64,000 nucleotides of DNA, taken from the NCBI GenBank assembly GCA_964404255.1, contig CAYOJJ010000005.1, forward strand, positions 93,636 to 157,635. Reading direction: 5' to 3'. Below, piece by piece: positions 18,109-26,588 of the stretch. A model generated the notes under the pieces. It was not told the DNA's origin. It made no database searches and saw only the letters and a program-made list of their open reading frames with translations. Origin of the DNA: JAFDZW01 sp964404255 (GTDB lineage Bacteria > Bacteroidota > Ignavibacteria > Palsa-1295). How positions within the stretch are numbered: position 1 is the stretch's first letter; the number at the start of each line of letters is the position of its first letter. Both the position numbers and the translations under genes were made by a program.

Positions 18109-18116
18109 CAAACATA
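18109..18116 (-). promoter_or_regulatory. -7 box TATGTTTG for bioY
   Basis: On the reverse strand, TTG-TATGTTTG-C, 22 nt upstream of the preferred ATG at 18086. It lies between the two candidate starts and therefore decides for the shorter one. Confidence 0.55.
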
Positions 18117-18167
18117 CAACCGAAGTCATAGAAATGTATAATTATTAGAAAATTCTAATAATTATTT

Positions 18168-19661
18168 TTATGCAGCTACTGCAGAAGCGGCTACACGAAG
18201 TTCAGCTTCGCGTCGAACGATCTGCTCTAACTGATTGATGAACCAGGGGTCGATCTTGGTAATGGAATGGATCTCGGCATTGGTCATGCCAAGTTTAATG
18301 GCGTACCGCATAGAGAAGATCATATCGCTGCGGCGCTGGCCAAGGCGCTCGCGAACAACGAGCAGGGTGCGCTGCTTTTCATCTTCGCTCATGGTATCGA
18401 TATCGAACTCATCTTTACCATCCGCGCCAAAGCCATAGCGGCCTTGCTCGAGCGAGCGAATGGCTTTTTGGAAGGCTTCTTTGAAGGTACGGCCAAAAGC
18501 CATGACTTCACCAACGGATTTCATCTGTACGCCAAGCTGGGAGCTAGTTGCGCCAATGCCTTTAAATTTTTCGAAATCCCAGCGCGGGATCTTTACGACG
18601 ATGTAATCGATCGTTGGCTCGAAGGAGGCAGGTGTCGTTTTAGTAATATCGTTCGGGATCTCATCGAGGGTATATCCCACGGCAAGTTTAGCGGCGATCT
18701 TTGCGATCGGGAAGCCCGTCGCCTTGGAAGCAAGGGCCGAAGATCTGGAGACGCGCGGGTTCATCTCGATAATAAGCAGGCGGCCGTTCGCGGGATTAAG
18801 TGCAAACTGGATATTCGAACCACCGGTCTCCACTCCGATAGCACGAATGATCTTGATCGCCGCGTCGCGCATCTGCTGATACTCTTTATCGGTCAGGGTT
18901 TGCGCCGGAGCAACCGTGATGGAATCGCCGGTATGGACACCCATCGGATCGAAGTTTTCGATCGAGCAGATGATCACGACATTATCGGCCAGATCGCGCA
19001 TGACCTCAAGCTCGTATTCCTTCCAGCCGAGCACCGATTCTTCAACCAGCACCTGAGTAACCGGCGAAGCATCGAGGCCGCGCTGAACGACCTCTTTGAA
19101 TTCTTCAAGATTATAAGCAATACCGCCTCCGGTGCCGCCAAGGGTAAAGCTCGGGCGGATAATAGCGGGAAAGCCCACCATATCGATCAGCTCTAATGCT
19201 TCTTCTACCGTGTGCACAAAACCGCCACGCGCCATCTCGAGATTGATCGAGCGCATGGTTTCTAAAAATTCTTCACGGTCTTCGGCGCGTTTGATGGCAT
19301 CGGGTTTTGCGCCGATGAGTTCTACTTTATATTTTTCGAGCGTACCTCTTCTGTGTAACGCCATTGCGGCATTGAGGGCTGTCTGCCCACCCATGGTTGG
19401 GAGAATGGCATCCGGACGCTCTTTAGCGATGATTGCTTCAATGTATTCCGGGGTGATCGGCTCGATATAGGTGGCATCTGCCAATTCCGGATCGGTCATG
19501 ATCGTTGCGGGGTTGGAATTCACCAGAATGACCCGGTAACCTTCTTCGCGGAGTACTTTACATGCCTGGGCGCCCGAATAATCGAACTCGCAGGCCTGGC
19601 CGATCACAATAGGTCCTGATCCGATGATCAGGATAGATTTTATATCAGTCCGTTTTGGCAT
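18168..19661 (-). CDS. carB: Carbamoyl-phosphate synthase large chain, N-terminal half (split CarB)
   Basis: 497 residues matching the first half of CarB, the carboxyphosphate-forming ATP-grasp unit: SILIIGSGPIVIGQACEFDY (residues 8-27), LPTMGGQTALN, IIRPSFTLGGTGGG, VIICSIENFDPMGVHTGDS and LLIIEMNPRVSRSSALASKA. It continues into the oligomerisation domain and ends naturally at about the position of E. coli residue 480, where the separately encoded C-half (12072-13871) begins. Split large subunits are known in Aquifex and Methanocaldococcus. No carA (glutaminase subunit) is in the window. An own -7 box lies 7 nt upstream. Confidence 0.95.
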   Translation of the reverse strand: MPKRTDIKSILIIGSGPIVIGQACEFDYSGAQACKVLREEGYRVILVNSNPATIMTDPELADATYIEPITPEYIEAIIAKERPDAILPTMGGQTALNAAMALHRRGTLEKYKVELIGAKPDAIKRAEDREEFLETMRSINLEMARGGFVHTVEEALELIDMVGFPAIIRPSFTLGGTGGGIAYNLEEFKEVVQRGLDASPVTQVLVEESVLGWKEYELEVMRDLADNVVIICSIENFDPMGVHTGDSITVAPAQTLTDKEYQQMRDAAIKIIRAIGVETGGSNIQFALNPANGRLLIIEMNPRVSRSSALASKATGFPIAKIAAKLAVGYTLDEIPNDITKTTPASFEPTIDYIVVKIPRWDFEKFKGIGATSSQLGVQMKSVGEVMAFGRTFKEAFQKAIRSLEQGRYGFGADGKDEFDIDTMSEDEKQRTLLVVRERLGQRRSDMIFSMRYAIKLGMTNAEIHSITKIDPWFINQLEQIVRREAELRVAASAVAA

Positions 19662-19668
19662 ATCTATG

Positions 19669-19676
19669 CAAAAATA
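19669..19676 (-). promoter_or_regulatory. -7 box TATTTTTG for carB N-half
   Basis: On the reverse strand, GCCG-TATTTTTG-CA, ending 7 nt before the ATG at 19661; a near-leaderless transcript is predicted. Confidence 0.6.
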
Positions 19677-19837
19677 CGGCTATTTATTATTTATTAATAA
19701 TGGTTTGGTAAGATACACGATGGAAACACAAAGTCTAAAATAGTGTATGATATTCAAAATCAATATTTTAGGGGCTAAAAACCTCTGGTATGATTTTTGA
19801 TGTACTTAGGGATGTGGATTTATAAAAGGAGATACTT

Positions 19838-20449
19838 ATGAAAAAGATCATAGTCGCATTACTTTTTGCACTTGCCCCTGCCGCGGCATTTTCTCAGGCA
19901 CAGATCATGCCACACATTGGTCTGAATCTCTTTCAACTTAGTGGTGACCCCGATGGGGTAACTCATACAACCGGTGCCGGTTATACAATTGGTGCCAACT
20001 TGCGCCTTGGAGGCTTATTCTTTCTTCAGCCGGGTATTGAATATTTGGGTGAGAGGAGTATCAGATATTACAAAGATCCGAATGGCGGCATTAATGTAAA
20101 TTCCGTCAGTCATACCACGGATTTTAATACTATCAGAATTCCGGTAGTAGCGGGTATTCAGTTACTTGGGGAGAGCGCTCCTATCAATGCGAATGTCCAT
20201 GCCGGTCTTTCCACAAGGCTCACCGTTGGCGCAAAAGAAGAAGGCGCCGATGTGACCGATTATTATAATACATTCAATCTTGCCGGGGTCATCGGTGCCG
20301 GTGCCGAGGTCTTTTTCCTGACCTTCGATATTGATTTCGAACTGGGGTTGACCGATTATGCTAAGCAGAATAATCTGCCGGTCGGTGTGAATAGCGATTC
20401 GAAATCGTTCAGTATTCTCTTCAATATCGGAAGCAAGTTTCCCCTGTAA
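19838..20449 (+). CDS. Outer-membrane beta-barrel protein (PorT/OmpA-barrel-like)
   Basis: 203 residues with a signal peptide (1-20, ending FSQ). The mature part alternates short amphipathic strands: GLNLFQLSGD, GYTIGANLRLGGLFFLQPGIEYLG, DFNTIRIPVVAGIQLLG, VHAGLSTRLTVGAKEE, and the last strand KSFSILFNIGSKFPL. This gives about eight strands, as in the small outer-membrane barrels annotated as PorT-family in Bacteroidota. The DFNTIRIPV segment is typical of that family. A Shine-Dalgarno-like AAAGGAG precedes the ATG, and a terminator follows. Function unknown. Confidence 0.75.
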   Translation: MKKIIVALLFALAPAAAFSQAQIMPHIGLNLFQLSGDPDGVTHTTGAGYTIGANLRLGGLFFLQPGIEYLGERSIRYYKDPNGGINVNSVSHTTDFNTIRIPVVAGIQLLGESAPINANVHAGLSTRLTVGAKEEGADVTDYYNTFNLAGVIGAGAEVFFLTFDIDFELGLTDYAKQNNLPVGVNSDSKSFSILFNIGSKFPL

Positions 20450-20477
20450 CAGCTAATCCGTGTTAGCTGTCGAACGA

Positions 20478-20516
20478 CCCGCCGGTTTCTCTCATGGAGC
20501 CGGTGGGATTTTATTT
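20478..20516 (+). terminator. Probable intrinsic terminator after the barrel protein
   Basis: Stem CCCGCCGG/CCGGTGGG (one G-T pair) with a 14-nt loop, followed by ATTTTATTTT. A second perfect inverted repeat (ACAGCTAA at 20449-20456 with TTAGCTGT at 20463-20470) overlaps the stop codon region just before it. Confidence 0.75.
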
Positions 20517-20555
20517 TAAAGGGAGCTGTTGAATAACCAAGTTTAGTAATTACCC

Positions 20556-21581
20556 TTGAACACCAGATCGATCGACCGGTTGAATATCGGCCTGATGCTT
20601 ATCTCCTGCATCCTGGCCTTTGCATTCCCATTTCAGTTATTCCTTTTTTCCTTTGCCGTACTCGGCCCGCTGCATTACTATACGGAGATCCCCTGGCTGC
20701 ACGGAAAAAAATATTTTACCACCGGTAAGTATGATTTTATCGTATTGATCGTCTTTGCCGTTGCTATCAGCGTGATCCACTTTATCGTGCGGCTTAATTA
20801 TGGGGATAAGACAACGTTCAATCTTTTCATCGATGGGTTTGCTTTTGCGGCACTGACGGGAGCTCTGGCTTTTGCTACCTTAAAATCGAATACTCAGAAG
20901 ATTCTGGCACTGGCCATTATCGGCATTGCTTCGTTATGGCTTACGCAATTAAGCGATTTTGGGATGATCTTTTCTTCGCTTGTTCCGACGATTGTTCATG
21001 TCTATATTTTTACGGGAGCGTTTATTCTTTATGGCGCCCTTCGGCATAAAAGCCCTACCGGTATTGCTTCACTTGGAGTATTCGTTCTTTGTACGCTGGC
21101 CATTTTCCTTATCCAGCCAAGCCCTACCTCCGATCGTAATTTAAGCGAGTATATTCGCAAGAGCTATGCACTTTTTGCGGGTCTGAATTTTGACTTGATG
21201 AATATTCTCGGGATGCAGCACACGACTCAGCAGACCCCGGCTCTCGGGCGTATTCTGTTTCTCTCGGATCCCGGTATTATTATCATGAGACTGATAGCAT
21301 TTAGCTATACCTACCATTTCCTGAATTGGTTTTCAAAAACCTCGATCATCAAGTGGCACCTGATCCCGAAAAAGAGTTTAGCGATGGTATTGCTGTTGTG
21401 GTTCGCCTCGCTTGCCCTATATGCTATCGATTATGAGATAGGGCTTAGATATTTATTTGTTGTAAGCTTATTGCATGTAGTCCTGGAGTACCCACTCAAT
21501 CATAAGACCTTTATTGCTATCGGCACCGAATTAAAAGCGATTGCAACGGGGAAACGCACTGCTGAAACTGCTAAAGCTTAA
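20556..21581 (+). CDS. Polytopic membrane protein of unknown function
   Basis: 341 residues from a TTG start; I do not recognise the family. It has about nine to ten hydrophobic segments. Conserved-looking polar motifs sit at segment ends: GPLHYYTEIPWL near residue 37, IVHVYIFTGAF near 148, YTYHFLNWFSKTSIIKWH near 250 and LLHVVLEYPLNHKTF near 311. The repeated histidines inside or next to membrane segments could bind a metal or heme, as in Brp/Blh-type or fatty-acid-modifying membrane enzymes, but this is speculation. Its stop overlaps the stop of the convergent amidohydrolase gene. Confidence 0.6.
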   Translation: MNTRSIDRLNIGLMLISCILAFAFPFQLFLFSFAVLGPLHYYTEIPWLHGKKYFTTGKYDFIVLIVFAVAISVIHFIVRLNYGDKTTFNLFIDGFAFAALTGALAFATLKSNTQKILALAIIGIASLWLTQLSDFGMIFSSLVPTIVHVYIFTGAFILYGALRHKSPTGIASLGVFVLCTLAIFLIQPSPTSDRNLSEYIRKSYALFAGLNFDLMNILGMQHTTQQTPALGRILFLSDPGIIIMRLIAFSYTYHFLNWFSKTSIIKWHLIPKKSLAMVLLLWFASLALYAIDYEIGLRYLFVVSLLHVVLEYPLNHKTFIAIGTELKAIATGKRTAETAKA

Positions 21582-22834
21582 CGGTCTAAATGACAAATGG
21601 AATATGCCCGCTCGGCCTCTTCTTTTGAAAGCTGCTCTCCATCGTTTACTCCATCGCGGGTTTGAAAAAGCTCTATCCCGGTCAATGCCTCAGCGGCTTC
21701 GATAGGGGAATCGCTGGAGCCGGCAATTACAATTCCAGCATTGAGCAAAGACTTCCATCGATAAGCTGTCTTCATCCGCTCGGTACCAAGCCTATCTATA
21801 GCCCAATGCCGGTCACTGGCAAAGAATTGTGGCTGGATAACAGCCGTCACATTCAGATTATGATAACGCTCAAGATCTTCCTCGCAGACAATCTGAGCAT
21901 GTTCGATTCTAAAGATAGCATCTGAACTTGCCAGTGGCTTTACGGCTTGGATTAAATCGAGAGCCCGCGCGTTTGCAGCATCGCCAATGGCATGAATAGC
22001 TATCTGAAGTCCGCGTTTTGCAGCGGCCTCCATTAAAAATAGTGCATCGCTATTTTGTGTAAGGGCAAGGCCGCGGGTTTCCGGGGCATCACTATAGGGC
22101 TCGAAGAGCTGTGCGCCGCGAGAGCCAAGTGCGCCATCAAGATATAATTTTATACCGACGAGCTTAAGATTATTATGTGGCGAATCGTCAAAGGTTTTTT
22201 CCTCTATCTTTTGTAGAAATAGATTACGCCCGCTGGGCTTCGACATATCGAGAAAGACCCAGCTTGTGGGAAGTTCATTTCCGGATTCGACATAAAGCTG
22301 TTTATATGGCTCCCACCATTCGGCAGGTATTCCCATATCGTGAACTCCGATATGCTGCTTTGCAAATTCAAGAAGGCCGCTGCAAAGCATCTGCTTGGTC
22401 TGCTCGAAGCTTTCAGGTGGTATAGCGCTATGAATAAGCTGCATGGCATCATCAAGTAAGATGCCGCTGAGAGAGCCTGACGCTGTTTTAAGAATATCGC
22501 CGCCATGAGGAATTGCTGTGGAGCTGGTTATACAGGCAAGCTCAAGTGCTTTGCTATTACACCACATTGCATGGCCATCGATGCGAGTGAGGGCAATCGG
22601 AATATCGGCTGAGAGGACATCGAGATCTTCTTTAGTCGGGAAAACTTTTTTACCCCACTTATTCTGATCCCAGCCTCGGGCGCTAACCCAGCCGCCATTC
22701 GCAGTTTCGAGCAATGGCTTTAGTATAGCGTGAATCTCATCAATGCTTGCTGCATCATCGAGCTTCGGGTGCGTTACTTTGTAGCCCGTGCCCCAGACGT
22801 GGGCATGATGATCGATATAAGAAGTTTTGCTCAT
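21578..22834 (-). CDS. Amidohydrolase family 3 (YtcJ-like), short form
   Basis: 418 residues from ATG at 22834. Metal-site and core motifs of the amidohydrolase_3 group are visible: YIDHHAHVWG at the very N-terminus, RIDGHAMWCNSKAL, LYLDGALGSRGAQLFEPYSD, IAIHAIGDAANARAL, FRIEHAQIV and AGSSDSPIEAAEAL. Family members are usually 530-570 residues; here the N-terminal strands of the beta-sandwich are absent and the protein stops at AYSICHLDR, just where the C-terminal half of the sandwich would begin. The substrate is unknown. It is divergent from the LD-carboxypeptidase gene and convergent with the membrane protein, overlapping it by 4 nt. Confidence 0.8.
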   Translation of the reverse strand: MSKTSYIDHHAHVWGTGYKVTHPKLDDAASIDEIHAILKPLLETANGGWVSARGWDQNKWGKKVFPTKEDLDVLSADIPIALTRIDGHAMWCNSKALELACITSSTAIPHGGDILKTASGSLSGILLDDAMQLIHSAIPPESFEQTKQMLCSGLLEFAKQHIGVHDMGIPAEWWEPYKQLYVESGNELPTSWVFLDMSKPSGRNLFLQKIEEKTFDDSPHNNLKLVGIKLYLDGALGSRGAQLFEPYSDAPETRGLALTQNSDALFLMEAAAKRGLQIAIHAIGDAANARALDLIQAVKPLASSDAIFRIEHAQIVCEEDLERYHNLNVTAVIQPQFFASDRHWAIDRLGTERMKTAYRWKSLLNAGIVIAGSSDSPIEAAEALTGIELFQTRDGVNDGEQLSKEEAERAYSICHLDR

Positions 22835-22850
22835 CGCTGGTGAAAACACG

Positions 22851-22858
22851 TAGCTTTG
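22851..22858 (+). promoter_or_regulatory. -7 box TAGCTTTG for the LD-carboxypeptidase gene
   Basis: ACG-TAGCTTTG-TA on the plus strand, 15 nt before the ATG at 22874. A TTTTG at 22825-22829 lies 21 nt upstream and is a plausible -33 element. Confidence 0.6.
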
Positions 22859-22873
22859 TAGAAAGTTAAACCA

Positions 22874-23809
22874 ATGCCGTTAGCAAAAGCACTGCAAACC
22901 GGAGATACGATTGCACTCATCGCTCCGGCAAGCACTCCGCCCTTCAAAGAGAAGATTACCAAGAGCGTCGAATATTTCGAAAAGCTCGGGTATCGTGTCG
23001 TTCTCGGAAAACATATCGAGAAGCGCTATGGCTATCTTGCCGGGACGGATGCCGAACGAGTAAACGATCTTCACACGCTTATTGCCAATAAAAAGGTAAA
23101 AGCGCTTTTCTTTCTTCGTGGTGGTTACGGTACGATCCGCCTGCTTTCGATGCTTGATTACGATCTTATCAAACGCAATCCTAAAATCATTGTCGGTTAT
23201 AGCGATGCCACCTCGCTTTTTTCTGCGATCTATAAAAAGACGGGATTAAAGTCACTGTTCTATGGGCCTATGCCGGGAGTCGATATTTGGAATGGCTTCG
23301 ATAGCTTTGCCGAAGCATGTATGTGGAAGGCTCTAACTTCTACTCATGTTATTGGTGAGCTTACAACCGCACCTCAGGAAATACAGCCAGTCGGTCGTTT
23401 AAGCAAATCGGTTGTCGAAGGAAGAATGATTGGCGGTAATCTTACGGTGCTTGCTTCTGTAATCGGTACGCCATACATACCTTCCTTTGATAAAAAAATA
23501 CTGATGATCGAAGATGTAGGGGAGGAGGCTTATCGCCTTGATAGGCATTTAGCTCAGTTGAAGCATAGTGGAAAGCTGCAATCACTACAGGCAATTTTAC
23601 TCGGCCAATTTACCGATTGTGATGCCCCAAAAGATAAACCCTCCCTTACTCCATCGGAAGTTTTTCGCGACTACTTTTCTGCATTAAAAGTACCGATTCT
23701 TTCGAATCTTCCTTTCGGGCATGTATCACGAATCTGGACCATTCCTTACGGAGCAAAGCTTCGGATCGAGGGTACAAAGGTGAGTATGACCGAGCAAGTC
23801 TTGGAATAG
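22874..23809 (+). CDS. ldcA: LD-carboxypeptidase (peptidase family S66, LdcA/MccF-like)
   Basis: 311 residues, the normal family size. Motifs: GDTIALIAPASTPP at the N-terminus, FFLRGGYGTIRLL near residue 78, the nucleophile serine in IIVGYSDATSLF near residue 115, the glutamate in ILMIEDVGEEAYRLDRHL near 215, and the histidine in LPFGHVSRIWTIPYGAKL near 285, completing the Ser-Glu-His triad. The enzyme removes the terminal D-alanine from cytoplasmic muropeptide tetrapeptides in peptidoglycan recycling. Own promoter upstream; a terminator follows. Confidence 0.92.
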   Translation: MPLAKALQTGDTIALIAPASTPPFKEKITKSVEYFEKLGYRVVLGKHIEKRYGYLAGTDAERVNDLHTLIANKKVKALFFLRGGYGTIRLLSMLDYDLIKRNPKIIVGYSDATSLFSAIYKKTGLKSLFYGPMPGVDIWNGFDSFAEACMWKALTSTHVIGELTTAPQEIQPVGRLSKSVVEGRMIGGNLTVLASVIGTPYIPSFDKKILMIEDVGEEAYRLDRHLAQLKHSGKLQSLQAILLGQFTDCDAPKDKPSLTPSEVFRDYFSALKVPILSNLPFGHVSRIWTIPYGAKLRIEGTKVSMTEQVLE

Positions 23810-23828
23810 GAAAAGCTAGAAAAAGAAA

Positions 23829-23853
23829 AAGGGCGGTATTACCGCCCTTTTTT
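23829..23853. terminator. Bidirectional intrinsic terminator between ldcA and rpsA
   Basis: Stem AAGGGCGGTA/TACCGCCCTT flanked by A-run and T-run. It serves convergent ldcA (plus) and rpsA (minus). Near-copy of the terminator at 16941-16967. Confidence 0.9.
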
Positions 23854-23873
23854 AATGCAAGTAATTTTATAGA

Positions 23874-25835
23874 TTACTCGGCGCTTGCTTCAGGAGCTTC
23901 CGTCTTTTCGCCCGGAAGTTCGAAGGTACCGATGGCTTCAGAAGCTGCACCAGAGCCGGTATGATCGTCACCGGTTGAAGCTGCTGCTTTCTTGCCACCG
24001 CTGCGGCGAGCATTGCTCTTCTTGCTGGTCTCTTCGAGCGTCTCTTTCGGGATCGGATGCTTTGCATTGTACTCATCGACAATAGCACGATCCTGAGCCT
24101 TAAGCCACTCGGTAGCCGAAAGAACGATCTTCTTGTTCTCTGAATCGAATTCGATTACACGAAGATTGAGTGTTTCGTCGAGCTTGAAGCTATCGGCAAC
24201 GTTTTTCACCTGCGAGAAGGAGAGCTGCGAAGCCGGTACGAAGCCATCGATGCCACCCGGCAATTCGACGACGACGCCCTTCTCGAGGAAGCGGATGACC
24301 TTACCGGTCGTATCCGTACCTTCGCTGAAGGCTTCTCCGAGGCTATCCCACGGATTTTCGAGCACCTGCTTGCGGCCAAGGGCGATGCGGCGGTTATCGC
24401 TATCAAAGCCCATGATCATCACATCAAGCGTATCGCCCTTCTTGAGCAATTCGCCTGGGTGACGGACCTTCTTCGTCCAGGAGAGGTCACCGATGTGTAC
24501 GAGACCATCGACACCCGGTTCGAGTTCGATAAAGGCACCAAAGTTCGTAAGGTTACGAACGATACCTTTATGGACCGATCCGATGGGGTACTTCTCAAGG
24601 AACTTCGTCCACGGATCCGGCTCAAGCTGCTTGACACCAAGCGAGATCTTTTTCGAATCCTGATCGATCGAGAGAATCTTTGCTTCGATCTCCTGACCGA
24701 TAGCGAACAACTGTGACGGGTGCTTGATGTGCTGGGTCCAGCTCATCTCGCTGACGTGAATAAGACCTTCGATACCTTTCTCGAGTTCGAGGAAGGCGCC
24801 GTAATCGGTCATCGAAACGATCTTACCCTTAACGTGCTGACCAACAGCATAACGCTGTTCGATCTCTGCCCACGGATGCGGCTGGAGCTGCTTCATACCG
24901 AGGGAGATACGCTTCTTGTTCTCATCATAATCGAGCACAACGACGGTAACCGTCTGATCGAGCTTAACGACTTCCGAAGGATGCGAAACGCGGCCCCAGG
25001 AAAGATCGGTAATATGCACGAGACCATCGACGCCACCAAGATCGATAAACGCACCGAAATCGGTAATAGCTTTGACGGTACCTTCGAGCACCTGACCGCG
25101 CTCGAGCTTCTCGACCACTTTCGCACGGTGTTCGTTGAGGGTATCCTCGAGCAGTACTTTGTGCGAAACGACGACGTTCTCAGAGGGGTGATTGATCTTC
25201 ACCACGCGAACGTCCATCGTCTGATTGAGATAAACGTCGAAATCACGAACCGGCTTGATATCGATCTGCGAACCCGGCATGAAGGCTTCGATGCCAAGAA
25301 GATCGACCACAAGACCGCCTTTGATACGGCGGGTAACTTTAACTTTGAGGATCTCACCGGTCTTAGCTGCTTCGTTCACACGTTCCCAGACGCGGATGAA
25401 GTTAGCACGACGGTGACTTAGCTGTAAGCGACCTTCTTTGTCTTCGACGGATTCAACGAGTACTTCTACTTCGTCGCCGACTTTGACATCCGGAAGCATC
25501 GAGAATTCCGATCTCGGAATGATACCTTCGGATTTGAAGCCGATATCTACGGCAATTTCACTCGGGGTAATAGCAACAACTTTACCTTTGACGACCTGCT
25601 CTGCCTTAAGGGCATTGAAGGTTTGGTCATAGAGCTTCATCATCGCATCGCGCTGAGCATCGTTATAGCCGGAGCCTAACTTGCTTTTCGGATCGATGAT
25701 CGAGAGATTGCCGCGGGAGGTAACTGCCGGCTTTTCAGCTTTAGCAGGAGCCTTTTGGGTCGCGGTGGAGGCAGGTGCCTCGGTGGTTGCGACATCCGCT
25801 GTCGCGGGCGAAACGGTTTCGTTAATTTCTGACAT
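23874..25835 (-). CDS. rpsA: 30S ribosomal protein S1
   Basis: 653 residues with six S1 (OB-fold) domains in series after a Thr/Ala/Pro-rich N-terminal extension of about 70 residues. Domain starts are visible as VVKGKVVAITPSEIAVDIGF, EILKVKVTRRIKGGLVVDLLG, VLEGTVKAITDFGAFIDLGG, HVKGKIVSMTDYGAFLELEKG, VHKGIVRNLTNFGAFIELEPG and TTGKVIRFLEKGVVVELPGG, the middle ones each closed by GLVHIxxLSW. The last 60 residues are Lys/Ser/Glu-rich. S1 brings mRNA to the small subunit. At 653 residues it is longer than E. coli S1 (557) because of both tails, as is common in Bacteroidota relatives. Confidence 0.97.
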   Translation of the reverse strand: MSEINETVSPATADVATTEAPASTATQKAPAKAEKPAVTSRGNLSIIDPKSKLGSGYNDAQRDAMMKLYDQTFNALKAEQVVKGKVVAITPSEIAVDIGFKSEGIIPRSEFSMLPDVKVGDEVEVLVESVEDKEGRLQLSHRRANFIRVWERVNEAAKTGEILKVKVTRRIKGGLVVDLLGIEAFMPGSQIDIKPVRDFDVYLNQTMDVRVVKINHPSENVVVSHKVLLEDTLNEHRAKVVEKLERGQVLEGTVKAITDFGAFIDLGGVDGLVHITDLSWGRVSHPSEVVKLDQTVTVVVLDYDENKKRISLGMKQLQPHPWAEIEQRYAVGQHVKGKIVSMTDYGAFLELEKGIEGLIHVSEMSWTQHIKHPSQLFAIGQEIEAKILSIDQDSKKISLGVKQLEPDPWTKFLEKYPIGSVHKGIVRNLTNFGAFIELEPGVDGLVHIGDLSWTKKVRHPGELLKKGDTLDVMIMGFDSDNRRIALGRKQVLENPWDSLGEAFSEGTDTTGKVIRFLEKGVVVELPGGIDGFVPASQLSFSQVKNVADSFKLDETLNLRVIEFDSENKKIVLSATEWLKAQDRAIVDEYNAKHPIPKETLEETSKKSNARRSGGKKAAASTGDDHTGSGAASEAIGTFELPGEKTEAPEASAE

Positions 25836-26150
25836 TTAGATTCTTACCGGAAAATAGTGATGAAAACCCTGATAGCCTTATGCCGGTATCACAAAATCCA
25901 CCAAAGTATTTGTCCCCGATTTTGGGGAGCGGTGAAACAAGTATTTATGGGTGATAGTTCGAAATTGAACGACCTTTAACTACCTTATAATATGGGTAGT
26001 TGTGGCTTTTTTCAATGGGCAGGATTCTCTGGCAGAGGATAGAGCAGGTAACTACTTCATTTATAATATATTACCAACATCGATCGGAAAGAAAATTCCG
26101 AACCATACGTGGAAATTATTACGAAAAAGAAATAAGGCGGTTTCGAATAA
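25836..26150. other. Intergenic region upstream of rpsA
   Basis: About 315 nt between the rpsA start and the terminator of the VOC gene; I find no credible gene. A perfect 7-bp inverted repeat AACTACC (25978-25984)/GGTAGTT (25995-26001) with an AT-rich 10-nt spacer may be an operator or a weak hairpin. No strict TAnnTTTG box is present for rpsA; ATACTTTGG near 25900 on the reverse strand is one base short of it. The leader is long enough for S1 autoregulation, but I see no defined structure. Confidence 0.4.
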
Positions 26151-26186
26151 AGAAAAGCCCCCACCAACTAAGGCGGCGGGGGCTAT
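26151..26186 (-). terminator. Intrinsic terminator of the VOC gene
   Basis: On the reverse strand: AGCCCCCGCC pairs with GGTGGGGGCT (one G-T pair) around a 9-nt loop, followed by TTTTCTTT. Confidence 0.85.
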
Positions 26187-26198
26187 TGCAGAAAGTAA

Positions 26199-26588
26199 TT
26201 ATTGCTGAGCATGAAGGCCGATATTGTTGCCTTCGCTATCGACAAAAAATGCCATATAGCCGATCTCGGGCGAGATCTCGGTTTTCGGCATGGTGATTTT
26301 GCCACCGGCTCCTTCAACGCGATCGATCACGGCCTGAATGTTCGGGTTAGCATTGAGATAAATAACCGGGCCGCCGCCGGCAGCAGGCTTATGCATATCG
26401 CTCTGGGCAAGGGCGCCGGTTACTTTACCATTGCCCATTTCTCCGGGGAATGCGGACATTTTAATACCCATCATTTCCGGCATATCCTCCATTGTTACAC
26501 TAAAGACGTTCTCATAGAACTTCTTTGCGCGCGTAATATCGGTAGCCGGTATTTCAAACCAGTTTAAGGAATTCGATTTATTATCCAT
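26199..26588 (-). CDS. VOC-superfamily (glyoxalase/dioxygenase-like) protein
   Basis: 129 residues with the two beta-alpha-beta-beta-beta modules of the VOC fold: SLNWFEIPATDITRAKKFYENVF in the first and PVIYLNANPNIQAVIDRVEGAG with EIGYMAFFVDSEGNNIGLHAQ in the second. This pattern is common in the PhnB/YaeR-like 'glyoxalase-like' subgroup. Metal ligands cannot be assigned confidently and the substrate is unknown. It is transcribed towards rpsA but separated from it by its own terminator. Confidence 0.88.
   Translation of the reverse strand: MDNKSNSLNWFEIPATDITRAKKFYENVFSVTMEDMPEMMGIKMSAFPGEMGNGKVTGALAQSDMHKPAAGGGPVIYLNANPNIQAVIDRVEGAGGKITMPKTEISPEIGYMAFFVDSEGNNIGLHAQQ

Noticed and set aside
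18267..19196. 309-codon frame antisense to the carB N-half
   Set aside because: It lies wholly inside a well-supported enzyme gene, and its product has no recognisable domain or signal.
12072..19661. carB interrupted by a mobile insertion
   Set aside because: The material between the halves is ordinary core genes on both strands, each half has its own start, stop and promoter, and no inverted ends or target duplication were seen.
24720..25421. 233-codon frame antisense to rpsA
   Set aside because: Shadow of the repeated S1 domains; no domain and no ribosome-binding site.
26000..26296. 98-codon frame upstream of the VOC gene end
   Set aside because: It crosses the VOC terminator and the antisense of the VOC 3' end; low-complexity basic product, no domain.
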